DNA of 64,000 nucleotides from Homarus americanus. Its lineage: Eukaryota; Arthropoda; Malacostraca; Decapoda; Nephropidae. Shown one piece after another: positions 42,685-54,755 of this stretch (positions within the stretch are counted from its first letter, which is position 1; each line of letters starts with the position of its first letter). The notes beneath the pieces were generated by a model. It made no database searches. It saw nothing but the letters and a program-made list of their open reading frames with translations, and was not told the origin of the DNA. The position numbers were made by a program, and so were the translations under genes. The stretch spans positions 842,501 to 906,500 of the forward strand of contig NW_024735516.1 in assembly GCF_018991925.1 (NCBI RefSeq). Direction: 5' to 3'.

Positions 42685-42845
42685 CAGTCTCGTTCAAGAT
42701 TCTTCGAACATTTAGATCCCCGTTGCTTAATTTAATGGTTGGGCTTTGTTGTTTCGTATTATATTACACTACGTACTATAGTAAACAAACGGCCTTGAGT
42801 TGCCAGCTGTCTCCAGCAGTGTTCGAAGAATCTTGAATGAGACTG
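42685..42845. mobile_element. Tc1/mariner-type MITE, 28-bp ends
   Basis: CAGTCTCGTTCAAGATTCTT and onward at the left, mirrored by the right end AAGAATCTTGAATGAGACTG. Ends differ by one base over 28. Flanked by TA on both sides (42,683-42,684; 42,846-42,847), the Tc1/mariner target. 161 bp, no coding capacity. Confidence 0.9.
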
Positions 42846-43565
42846 TACCATTTCCTAGTTAGTTGCCATATTGTTACAAAAAAATACAGCATATACCCAG
42901 TCAGTTATGGAAGAGTATTCTAGTTGGTGCATTATATTTGTAGCCTCCAATGTGGGTGTGTGGCTGATGTTGGGGAGGGGGGGGGGGTTGGAGGGTGTGT
43001 GATGTTGGAATTTTGTGGGTGGTCGTGAGGTGACCCACGTACATGCTGGGAGTTGGTTATTGTTATTTTTCAACTCATATTTTCAGGTAGATATACTGTA
43101 TGCATGTAATTTTCTTCATTTCTTTTTTTAATCTGTTGCATGCACACAATCTTCATCCAGAGTGTGCAGAAAAAGTTTTAAGAAATTATTATCATTAGTC
43201 AAAAACATTAAGACATTTGACAATTTTTACAACTGCTGGTTGGAGTCACCCGGATTGTGTAAGGAGAAGGAGCAGTGGTGTTGATCTCAGCTGCTGTATT
43301 CTTTCGCAGGTAATGAAACTATTGCCAACCGGTAATCAGAAATTGTTTTTATTAAAAATGTGAGTCTACCTTAAAAGGCTCCTTGTGTAAATAAATGAAT
43401 AATTGCATTGCAGTTAGTTCATTTTCATATGAATGTGTCATGCTGGTGCAGAATTGTACCCAACAATACTTATGGGCTCAGTCATGAAATGTTCAGTATT
43501 TTAACCTTTGATCATAAAATGTGACTTTTTAATGTCATTTTTCAACGGCTAGAAAATTTTGGTTA

Positions 43566-44072
43566 CAGGTAGTTCTGCTATAACGCGATAATTGTGTTCT
43601 TGTAAAATATCGTGTTATAGAAAATCGCGTAATAGAAATAACAGGGCTTATGGAGAAAATAGGGTTAGGCGCAAATTACTCGAAATCGAAAAAATTTAGT
43701 AGTTAGCCTAACACAAAGGATAGCACAGTCTAAATAAATGTTACATTCATATCTAATAATGAAATCATACAGTAAATGTAACACTTTACTTGATGGGGGA
43801 GAAGGGTGATTTTGAGGTTGATAAAATCGAGCTTCTCTTCAAGTGTTATATCCTTTCTTTTACGATCATCACCGGGAATTCTATCACCAGAACGCTTCTT
43901 GTTGATATTCTTCTTTACCATATTCACAGTTAATACCACAAAATTGGTGAAATAGTAAGCAAAAATCGCGTTATAGCAAACAAGCGTTCGCGTTATACAA
44001 ATATCGTTCCTAATTCATAAATCGCGTTAGAGCAAATTCGCGTTATCAAAACACGCGTTATAGCAGAACTTA
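43566..44072. mobile_element. Tigger-like non-autonomous element, short copy
   Basis: Left end CAGGTAGTTCTGCTATAACG, right end mirrored as CGTTATAGCAGAACTTACT. TATAACGCG and GCGTTATAG words recur near both ends. On the minus strand (43,920 to 43,790) it encodes a transposase start KKNINKKRSGDRIPGDDRKR, then KDITLEEKLDFI, the N-terminal CENPB/pogo helix-turn-helix opening (KRKxxTLEEKLDII). The rest of the transposase is missing. A longer sibling lies at 48,885-50,876. Confidence 0.85.
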
Positions 44073-44896
44073 CTATATTTTAATTTTATGTTCAACAAAA
44101 TTAAGAATAATATAAATTTATTATTTTAAGTGGCTTCTGACTTAAAAATAATACTAACTGTTCTGACTTTTGTATTAGTAGGGTTACCGGTACTATATTA
44201 TTTACATTAATGCTGTATTTTAGCTTCTCTTTCTTATTAGTACTAGTACAGTACTAAATCATCATTGGACTGAATACTATAGGAGAAACTTGATTTAGCA
44301 AAAGAATATCTTTTTCCTTGACCTCTCTATTTCAATACAATTACCTCTCTTTGGTTATATGTCAGTTGTATAGTGAGGGTGTCTGCTGCCTGGGGGAAAA
44401 CCTAATTTCCCCCACTACCCCCATCCCCCTCAAAAAATCACACAACACCCACCCATACTTACTAACTTATAACCTTACCGGCCATGGTACTGTATCTCAC
44501 CAAGTGATTGTGATTATCTGCTCTCTGAAAGACAGTTACTGGTCAAATAAATAATTAGTGGCACAGTGTGTAGGAAAGAATTATGTTATGGAAAGGAAAT
44601 TTGTGGTTATTGGGGATATATTTGATATCACTGTGATTCCCATGCTTGCACAATAAGAACAAAGTTTCCTGTAAGTGATAGTGCATCAACAATTGAGATG
44701 ACCAGTGTTGATCAAATGAGAAGTAGAAGTGAGAGCAATTGGACAAGGCAATATTGGTAGGGTAACTTGGTGCTGGGAAGGTGCAGAACTTTGTAAAGAA
44801 ATATGTAACACAAATTTTCTTTTCTTGAGGAATGTTTTCATGGCTGTTCAAGATTGAATGATTTAATACCTCCCAATTTTTTTTTCTCATTTTCAG

Positions 44897-44980
44897 TTTA
44901 AAGTGAGAAATTTGACAGAACAGGAAGTGATTAGGTTGTGCACAGATATTATCATTCCATCTTTATTTAAAAGGAAGTAG
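44897..44980 (+). CDS. Orphan terminal coding exon, unrecognised
   Basis: TTTTTTTTTCTCATTTTCAG is a strong acceptor. The frame after it encodes 27 residues (FKVRNLTEQEVIRLC, then TDIIIPSLFKRK) and stops at TAG 44,978. AATAAA follows at 45,010, only 30 bases on. The layout is that of a last exon. It cannot join Tpk1 exon 4 in frame (phase 1 would give an immediate stop), but an alternative donor inside Tpk1 exon 5 at phase 0 is possible. The protein family is unknown to me. Confidence 0.35.
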   Translation, partial: FKVRNLTEQEVIRLCTDIIIPSLFKRK

Positions 44981-45009
44981 AAGTGTAATTTTATGATTTT
45001 GTTTTGTTA

Positions 45010-45015
45010 AATAAA
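45010..45015 (+). terminator. Poly(A) signal after orphan exon
   Basis: AATAAA at 30 bases after the stop, followed by T- and GT-rich sequence. Confidence 0.4.
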
Positions 45016-45469
45016 GATGATTTTCCCAGGTTAATTGGATGTACTTAAGAAAAAGTCATATTATTGGCTTAAATATGTAGTGATTTGATTACAATGATAT
45101 TAATATTACATTATTATTTCTAGTAGCCTGTGAGGCATTTAGGAAATTTTAGTTTTATAAAAAGTATTTAGATATTAACTATTTTTGTATTTATCATTAT
45201 TTTTTGTACAATAGAGAATAGAATATGTTGTGTGTGTGTTTGGCTCATGGAACTAGAATGGATTATACTTTGAAATTGTTAATAAATACAGTACTTGTAA
45301 TTTATATCAAAAAGAGAATTTTTATGATTGTATATATATATATAATAGGAAGGCATGGTTTAATATACAATACAGCACATCTATTGCTTATGGTGTACAA
45401 GGGTCTTTCAATAAATAAGGTAACAAATTACTGTAAATGTATTTATTCCTTTACTATACAGTATATGTA

Positions 45470-45938
45470 CAGTTAACAGCAGAAGTTCGTCCCAACCCAC
45501 CTGCATGACATGAGGCAGGTGATCTGGTATCACTGTATAGGGAATAGTTGAGATATACTATGCTTTAATTGGCTAGTTATTTGGGATTTAGGATCGAAGA
45601 TTGACTGAGAATACACTTCTTGTATATAACTTAAACAGTATCAATGTGTAATACTCGTATGTAGGAAAATAATGTTACTGAGAAATACAGTATATGACAT
45701 TACTTAACAGGGTACAGTAAAATGAAAATATCATTAAACATGAAAAATACTTGTTGGCATCAGTAGTATGGCTACATCTTGTTCCCCAGTTATGAACCAT
45801 CCTGCAGTAATGTCATATTTTTTAACATTATGTTCCTATATTTTACACATTGATACTATTTAAGTCATATGAATGTGTTACCAGATCACCTGCCTTATAT
45901 CATACAGGTGGGTTGGGATGAACTTCTGCTGTTGACTG
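45470..45938. mobile_element. TA-flanked MITE with ~61-bp inverted ends
   Basis: The left end CAGTTAACAGCAGAAGTTCG, continuing through CCCAACCCACCTG and GGCAGGTGATCTGGTA, is mirrored at 45,878-45,938 with about six mismatches. TA flanks both ends (45,468-45,469; 45,939-45,940). A second inverted pair inside (TAAACAGTATCAATGTGT near 45,629 and ACACATTGATACTATTTAAG near 45,846) shows the whole 469 bp is a large palindrome. Confidence 0.9.
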
Positions 45939-46917
45939 TACTTGTTTTCATATACTGTAAGCTTTTTTAAGTCATGGTGCAGGATAACTGGGTAGGTACT
46001 GATCTTCTGATTCTTAGCATTCAGCAGCTAGTGCAGTGAAGGGTTGTTACACCATCAGGAAGCACACCCAATAGTGTACTGAATTACTGCTTAGTACACA
46101 TGGGTTAGGATACAACAAGAGGCATCCAATCCTCCTTGTTGGTAAGGAATTAAACTATTGACCATACTTTTTGTGACAATGTTCTACCAAGTAATTTAAA
46201 ATGTCATGTATAACCAGTAGCATACATTAGTACTCCACATAGTCTCAGGACCTGTTTGTGATTTGCCCTACTTTGACTCAAGTATATCAGTCCTACTGAA
46301 GTTTGCCTCTCACATTCGTAGAGCCAAGATTTAACAGCCTGTTGTCATTATCATCTGTAGCAAATTGCTCACTTGCCAGGTGCTTCTTTAACAATCTAAA
46401 GTTTCTCGAAGAAACCCAGTGATTTGTTGGATTAGTAGGTATGCCCATGGCTTAGTATATCCAGTACCCTGTAGTACAGGTTTGGGATCACATATCCGGG
46501 GATTACTGGATAGGGTCTTTTTCCAGAATTAGGTGTGCCAGGCCTAAATATACAGTAAACCCTTGCTGTGAAGCTTCTGTGCATATCACTAGATTCACAC
46601 CTAAAAGTAGCTTTACCTGTCCACTGTAACAATAAAACTTAAAATTCTAGGCACATAAACAGCAATGACAAAAGCATATAAATACCAATATTGAAAGCAT
46701 AAAAAGAGCAAAAATTATACGTTAGTGTACACACTGTGTCGCAATCTCAGGGACTCTGACCGCATCAATGCTTACCTTAGCAACCAGTTCAGTTGGGGAC
46801 GTTGCCTGGCTGGTTTCCCTAGCAATGGTGCTCTGTGCCATGGACCCTCTGACCTTCACACGCTTGCCACATAGCTTCACGATGGAAATTCAAAGATACC
46901 ACACTTAAAACTTTATA
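45939..46917. other. Intergenic with transposon-end fragments
   Basis: ACAGGTTTGGGATCACATATCC at about 46,477 and ACAGTAAACCCTTGCTGTGA at about 46,552 look like Tigger/mariner-type ends without clear partners. Otherwise nothing recognised. Confidence 0.45.
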
Positions 46918-47760
46918 CAGGTATCCTCCAATTTACAATGGGGTTAGGTTCCTGAAAAATCTATCATAAATCAGTAGTATTATAGCATAGGGTTCACTGG
47001 GATAAGTATCTGTTCAGTTGGACCCCCATATGTATCACTGAAAAAAATACAGTACTACTGTACAATATTACAGTACTAGCCCAATAAAACATCACTCATT
47101 ACATCATAATGAACATGTTTGGTCATCATCACATCCCCTTTTGAGGCTAAGGAGACTTAAGGTGGAATAGAGACATCAGTCTTAGTTTCACACAGGCTCT
47201 GGGGAGTCTGAAGAGGCTAGAGTGGGAACTGGAGGTGTAGCCTTCATCCTGGCCCTAAGGTTGGTGAAGCATACTCTTCCAAAATAGGCCTGTCTCATTG
47301 AAGTTCAAGATCTACTTGGGGTTGTATCCTTCTCCTTCTACCTTAGCCTTCAGGAGAGCCAGGAAGACATTAGCAATCACAACATTAGAACTGGCTGCCT
47401 TACAGTTCTTGAAACGGTTGAACCACCCAGGACTTGCCTTGAAAGAGGCAGAGGTCTCACTGCCACTGCTGTCACTGCTCTCTGCCCTTGGCTTCATCTA
47501 AATATTACTGGCCTTTGCCATGATGATCCCTGTGGAGAGAGGCAAGTGGTGAATTCCACTCTTGGAGTACTCTCTCCATCCTCTCCACAATAGGCTCATG
47601 CTTCTTTAAAACCCTAGAAACGGAGACTGGGTTCACATTCTGGGCCACAGTCTTCAGTTCTGGTGCACTCTTAATGATGGTAGACACCATTGACTGGTGC
47701 GAGTAAGGGGAGCGAGTGACTGCGTCTGCTAGTTAACGCGTCGGCTGCCGTTGTAACTCG
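46918..47760 (-). pseudogene. Tigger (pogo-type) transposase pseudogene
   Basis: On the minus strand, from 47,690: MVSTIIKSAPELKTVAQNVN, then RVLKKHEPIVERMERVLQEW, then MKPRAESSDSSGSETSASFK and KASPGWFNRFKNCKAAS, then GYNPK, a stop, and NFNETGLFWKSM at about 47,270. This is the Tigger order: N-terminal HTH, CENPB-type DNA-binding domain (SFKAS.GWFxRFK) and the start of the DDE domain, whose motif NxDETGLFWK here reads NFNETGLFWK, so the first catalytic Asp is Asn. Several stops and gaps are present. A Tigger-like end CAGGTATCCTCCAATTTAC lies at 46,919. Confidence 0.85.
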
Positions 47761-47844
47761 TTGCTCCTCTGCCATATTTCACTAGATTTACTGTTATCAC
47801 TTTTACTGACACATACATAGTGCTTAATAATGATTAATCATAGC

Positions 47845-48200
47845 ATCTAAAGCAAGTGGTGGTGTGAAGAGAAAGCATGTACATTTATCTCTAGTGCAGA
47901 AACTTGAGTTAATAAACAAGTTAAGAGTCTGATGTGTCCGTGGCTCGCGTCTATGATGAATACGACGTGAAGAAACAAACTGTCAGACATACATAAGGCC
48001 AAGGATAAACTTACCCCATTTGCAATGAAGTATGATGGTGGTGCCAGTACGGCTAGTGCAAGGAAGCATATGAAAGTGCCAAAGGATAAAGAACTGGAAG
48101 AAGCAGTATACAAGTGGTTTGTTCAGCAGCGTTCGTGCAAGGTTGAAGTTCATGGCGTGGAGATAGCTGAAACAGCTAATAAGCAGGCTCTCCTCTGACT
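47845..48200 (+). pseudogene. Second pogo/jerky-type transposase N-terminus
   Basis: The plus strand reads KRKHVHLSLVQKLELINKLR, a stop, then in shifted frames VYDEYDVKKQTVRH and DKLTPFAMKYDGGASTASAR, then MKVPKDKELEEAVYKWFVQQ and RSCKVEVHGVEIAETANKQA. This matches the two helix-turn-helix units of CENPB/jerky/Tigger proteins (KRKxxxLSLxxKxELI; LExALxxWFxQxRxxxxPVxGxxIxEKA). It differs in sequence from the Tigger relic beside it and is on the opposite strand. The DDE part is missing. Confidence 0.85.
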
Positions 48201-48884
48201 CAAATTAATAAGTTGTTCTCAGTTCCCACTGTAAGATCACAGAAACACAAGTTATATCCACCGCATAGGGTGAGGCTACATAACTGTATTTTTAGTGTTT
48301 CTTATACCATTTTTTATAAATTTTGTACATTCGCCGGAAGATTTGGACAATCGACTTTTTCGGACTAATGCTCCCCCCTTTTAGTCGGGATTGTAGTGGG
48401 TTCACTGTGGGTTCACGCCTGTTCTAATTGTGATAGAGAAATGAATTTTATACCATAATGATCCTTAATAAGTTCTCTACAAGACTCTTCCAATAAAAGA
48501 TCCTTAAACAAAATATTTTGACAATAAAATTATGGGGACTCAATTCTTTGATAAAAAGAATTTAAGAAATGTTGATACCGGAGTCAACAACATCAGTTCT
48601 ACTCAAGTTAGAACCACCATTTTTAACCCAAATAATTCTGAATACAGTAATCCCCCAGGTTATGGAAGACATGCGTCCTTGAAAAGTTGACCCTACTTTC
48701 CCATTGACTTCCATTATATACCGGTAATTGGAGATGCGTTCCCAAGGAAAATTTTTCGTCAAAAAGTAGTAATACAAGCACGTTATTGAATGAAACGAAA
48801 CATTTTTAAACACATACACTGATTATTTTATGATATTAATGATAATAAATACAGTAGGGTCTCAATGTACATGTATCCATAGTA
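48201..48884. other. Transposon debris between Tigger relics
   Basis: TTTTAGTCGGGATTGTAGTG near 48,379 and ACAGTAATCCCCCAGGTTAT at 48,644 resemble Tigger/mariner ends. No complete element could be delimited. Confidence 0.4.
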
Positions 48885-50876
<1,992 letters not shown>

Positions 50877-51213
50877 TACACAGCACCACTTACACGTGTC
50901 TGATGCTTGGGTCTCACTCTTGCATGAGCCAACCCACCCACCACTGTTTGAGAAAAATATAAATAAAATCATTACGGTAGGGGGATTATTCTAATGTGGC
51001 TCAGAAATAAAGAAAATATAAAACTACTGTATAAAATAAGAAAAATGAAGAGCATGGGTGTGTATGTGTGGGAAGTGAATATTTGTGTGTGGAGGCAGTT
51101 AACTGTAACTGCATAGACGACTTACCAGTCTGCCTCCTCCAATATGAGTCAGCTGGGTGACGTGACACATCGCCCAGAGGATGGTTGGAGTGTGGAAGGA
51201 GCATTTATTTGTA

Positions 51214-51421
51214 CAGTCGGGGTAAAAAGAACTGTCGCCTCTCCTGCTGCTCTACGAACAACAACGCCTCTCCTGCTGCTCTACGAACAACAAGATTCAG
51301 ACTGTGAACCCAAAGCAGGAGACGGATGCAATATACTATCCACGGAGGCTTCGGGTTCACGAGTCTGAATCTTGGGGTTGGTGGAGCAGCATGAGTGGAA
51401 CAGGACTTTTGACTCCAACTG
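51214..51421. mobile_element. Tc1/mariner-type MITE, 208 bp
   Basis: CAGTCGGGGTAAAAAG at the left and CTTTTGACTCCAACTG at the right are inverted ends, flanked by TA (51,212-51,213; 51,422-51,423). A block of about 28 bases (GCCTCTCCTGCTGCTCTACG onward) is duplicated inside at 51,237 and 51,264. Confidence 0.85.
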
Positions 51422-51799
51422 TACATTAAAATAATATAATGTAATGTACAAGTAAATGTGATTAATAAATAAAATAATACAATACAAAAAACACTTAAAT
51501 TTAACTCACCGCATATGTTGTCGAGTGATGCATGAGGGGAGGTTTTATCCAACGTAATTCCTTTATGGAATATTTTACCACTACTGCTTTCACTTGCACT
51601 TGATGGCATCTTTACACTCATCTTGAATAAGGGCAATATACTGGACAGTCTTGAATAAGATAAGTACTTAAATGTTAAAAGATCAAGCATACATAGCAAC
51701 ACCTAGTCGGCATGGGTATGCCGGGGTACCCACTCTTGGTTGTAGCAAACACCAAATAAATTTTAATTTTTAATTTTCTTTTTTTTTATACGTACAGTA

Positions 51800-52262
51800 C
51801 AGTAAACCCTTATTAGCAGGGATTAGGTTCCAAGGAATGTCACAAATAGGCAAAACTGCTCATAGCAACTTATACTACATTAGTGCACTACTGTATACCT
51901 ATACCAAACCAGCCAACCAGCCACGGCAGCACTCATCCACTCTTTTTAACTTCTAATAATTTGACTTTCTTTGTCAGGGTCATCACTGACGTCTGCCTTA
52001 TACATTTCACTCCACTAGCACTGACACTAGGCAGTCATTTAGGGGGGCCATTTCACACAGAAACACCAAAGTTTTGAGAATACAACACGAGATGCTGCAT
52101 GGCAGGAAATGGTTGAGCGCGAACAGGACCAGGACAGCAGATGCTGCGGGCACGTGGGGTGACTTGCGCTGCGGGCAAAGGCTCACACGCTAACCACCAT
52201 CTGCTTACTGCGAATCGACGAAATCACGAATCGCAAACCCACGAATGACAAGGGTCTACTTG
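51800..52262. mobile_element. Tigger-like non-autonomous element, 463 bp
   Basis: CAGTAAACCCTTATTAGCAG at the left, right end ACAAGGGTCTACTTG, reading inward as CAAGTAGACCCTTGT. TA flanks both sides (51,798-51,799; 52,263-52,264). Inside, CACAAATAGGCAAAACTGC and CGAATCGACGAAATCACGAA are typical filler of such elements. No open frame of note. Confidence 0.8.
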
Positions 52263-52264
52263 TA

Positions 52265-53200
52265 TCAAAATTTGTGTTAAAAATTTACCCCTTCCTAAAC
52301 GCTGAATTTCCGAGCCGTATCCCAAATTGGGTAGTCATAATTTACAAAATCTGTTTGGGCAAATTTCCACAACCTGAATTTCCGTAATGTGGTGAATACC
52401 TGTAGTTTATCTAAAAGTTTGGTTAAATAAATATAAAAAAACAGAAATCTGTAAGATGCAGGCATTCGAGGTGTGGACGGAGCTGTGTGCCACAGGTGAG
52501 AGTGGAATTTTCAATCCTGCGCTGGGGAAGTTTTCCCCAGTCTAAATGATGAATCACACATGGAGTGGTATTTATTTGCACAAACACCGCTGTACACTTA
52601 CCATACAGTATATTGTAAATAAAATATTGTAGATTACTATTGTATACAGTATACTGTACTTGCCAGCAGATACTGTCATCTTGAGACCACAGAAGGCATA
52701 CTGTCTACTCTGTTGAATGTAATATGTAACTCATCACTTTTTTACATCTTAACAGTTGCAATGGAGGTGGGGTGAAAGATTTGTGGGTCTCAGGTCACCC
52801 ATTGTATTATAAACTCTTCTCTCATTTGTGGTGGTCAGTGGTCCTGTATTACTGACCTAATGCAATGTCAGGTCATCCACTGTCAGGGTAGGAGATTAGT
52901 GGGTTTCATGACCTGAAGATGTCTTGAATAAAGATGAAAGGTAAGGTGCTCCAGTGTTTCCTGCTTACTGAATGTAAAGTACAGTACTGTATATGTAACA
53001 ACATTAATCCGTTTTTACTTCATAACACTGGTTTTCTTGGCAAATTGTGTCCTGGTACAGTAATGTGTAGCACAGTACTGCATAATACAAATTGTATGCA
53101 AAAACAGCAGATATCGAGAGAACAACCTTCTACAATGGCAGCAGAATATGAACTAAGCAATCCAAGTAACTAGGCCACCCTCATGCCTGGCACTTGGGGA
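52265..53200. other. Intergenic, fragments only
   Basis: A Tigger-like end, read on the minus strand as CAGGTATTCACCACATTACG, lies at about 52,400. Otherwise unique, without coding signal. Confidence 0.4.
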
Positions 53201-53204
53201 TGCA

Positions 53205-54010
53205 TTGGAGCATGATGCAATCTCTCCGAACTCCAGGAAAATCTATTCTCGGGCCGACGAGAGGTTTGGGGAGATTTTCTTGGAATTTTGCCAGAGAATG
53301 CATGTGATTTTCATCCTAAGAAATTTGTTCACATACCCGGAATGGAGAGTTTTCCCAGAAATTTTCCAACCGATTTCATTCCCGGCTGTTGGAGAATTCC
53401 GAGATCCCGGCCAATGGGGAGATTACCTCATTCACCATCCAACTTCAAAGGTGTCTTGCCAAGCAGTTTTCAGACCTGAACACAAGATTTAAACAAATCA
53501 ACATTTAGTCAAGATGACAAAAGTCTTTAAAATCCCTATGCATATTTCTAATGTACTATTTCCGTTAGCCGGAATCCCTCTTAACTGGAACTCTACGATA
53601 GCCGGAATTAAAATTTTCTTGTTAAATTGTTTCCAAAGCCGAATTTTTCTGGAAAATTCAGGCTTTGGAAAAAATTTTCTGGAAAAGTCAAAACATTTGC
53701 CCAGTACCCGGAAAATTCCAGGGATTTTTTTTCCAAGTTTGAGATAAAAATCATGCTCATTTTCGGGATATTCCGAGAATCTTTTTTCCATTATTCTGAA
53801 AATACCTGGGATGGGGGATATTTTTCTAGGTTCGAGAGGTGATGTAAGGTGCAATTTCTGCAACTTCCGAAATAATTTTTCCGTTACCCAGAAAATTCAG
53901 GAGGAAAGGGATTTTTTTTCCGGCTTTGAGAGTCGTCTCGTTACCTGGAAATCTCATTCCCGGAAGTGCTCTGCACCAATTGTTCCGGCTAATGGAGATA
54001 TAACTAACAT
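53205..54010. mobile_element. Dispersed element rich in TCCGGAA/TTTTCC words
   Basis: Inverted pair: TTTCCGTTAGCCGGAAT at about 53,560 and TTCCGGCTAATGGAGA at about 53,983. Between and before them are repeated AGAAATTTTCC, CCCGGAAAATTCC and GAGATTTTC blocks. CTCTGCACCAATTGTTCCGG near the right end recurs at 61,437 with few changes. Frames are open on both strands because of the AT/CCGG composition and are not coding. Confidence 0.6.
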
Positions 54011-54747
54011 CATTCCCAACAAGGTGAAGTAAACAATTTTCATACAGTCAAACAAAATACTTTATTGAAATTCTCTAGGTTAGCCATTACAGCATTCAAC
54101 AAAACTTGCGCCATGAAAGACGATAAAATCTTTCTAAATATTTCTTTGTGAAGGAATATTAAGAATAAAAATAAAAAACTAAATAAAATGTATCCTTAAG
54201 AGTATGATTTGGATAGCAGATATGATCAAATTCACTGATAACATAAAAATCATGGGGCCATTCCAGTATATAAAATACAACAAAAAGCAAATACTAAACC
54301 TTGTGGATTACAAAATGGAAGCTGATTTAGTTAATGTCACCTCACCGTGGAATTCCTTCTTAATAGTATAATTGTTTCTTAAACACATGCATTAATTTTT
54401 TTAACAAAATTAAACATTTCTTTTGCAGGTACTCAAGCAAGTTTTAAAATAAATAATTAACAAATCTTCAAAAATCTATCTGGAAAAACATGCAACAAGA
54501 CATAAAATTACCCCAAATCTTTAGCCTAATTTCATTTCAATGAAAACACAGCAAGACAATATTGATAAACACTGCATCAATTCGAAATTTATTCTGTTTA
54601 TGTATGCATGCAAGTACAGTATGCATGAGGTATCAACAACTACATCAGCTTTCATTAGTTTAACTTATTACATGTTCTTCAGATCTATCGAGACTTTTTC
54701 TTAATCTTTGGTAATAAACTAAACATAAAGTGAAGGTGACCACAGTG

Positions 54748-54755
54748 TATATACA
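54748..54755 (-). promoter_or_regulatory. Pumilio-response-like element
   Basis: TATATACA on plus, UGUAUAUA in a minus-strand transcript, which fits the UGUANAUA consensus. Confidence 0.3.

Noticed and set aside
51205..51702. 165-codon minus frame
   Set aside because: It covers the TA-flanked MITE at 51,214-51,421 and its flank, with no coding character.
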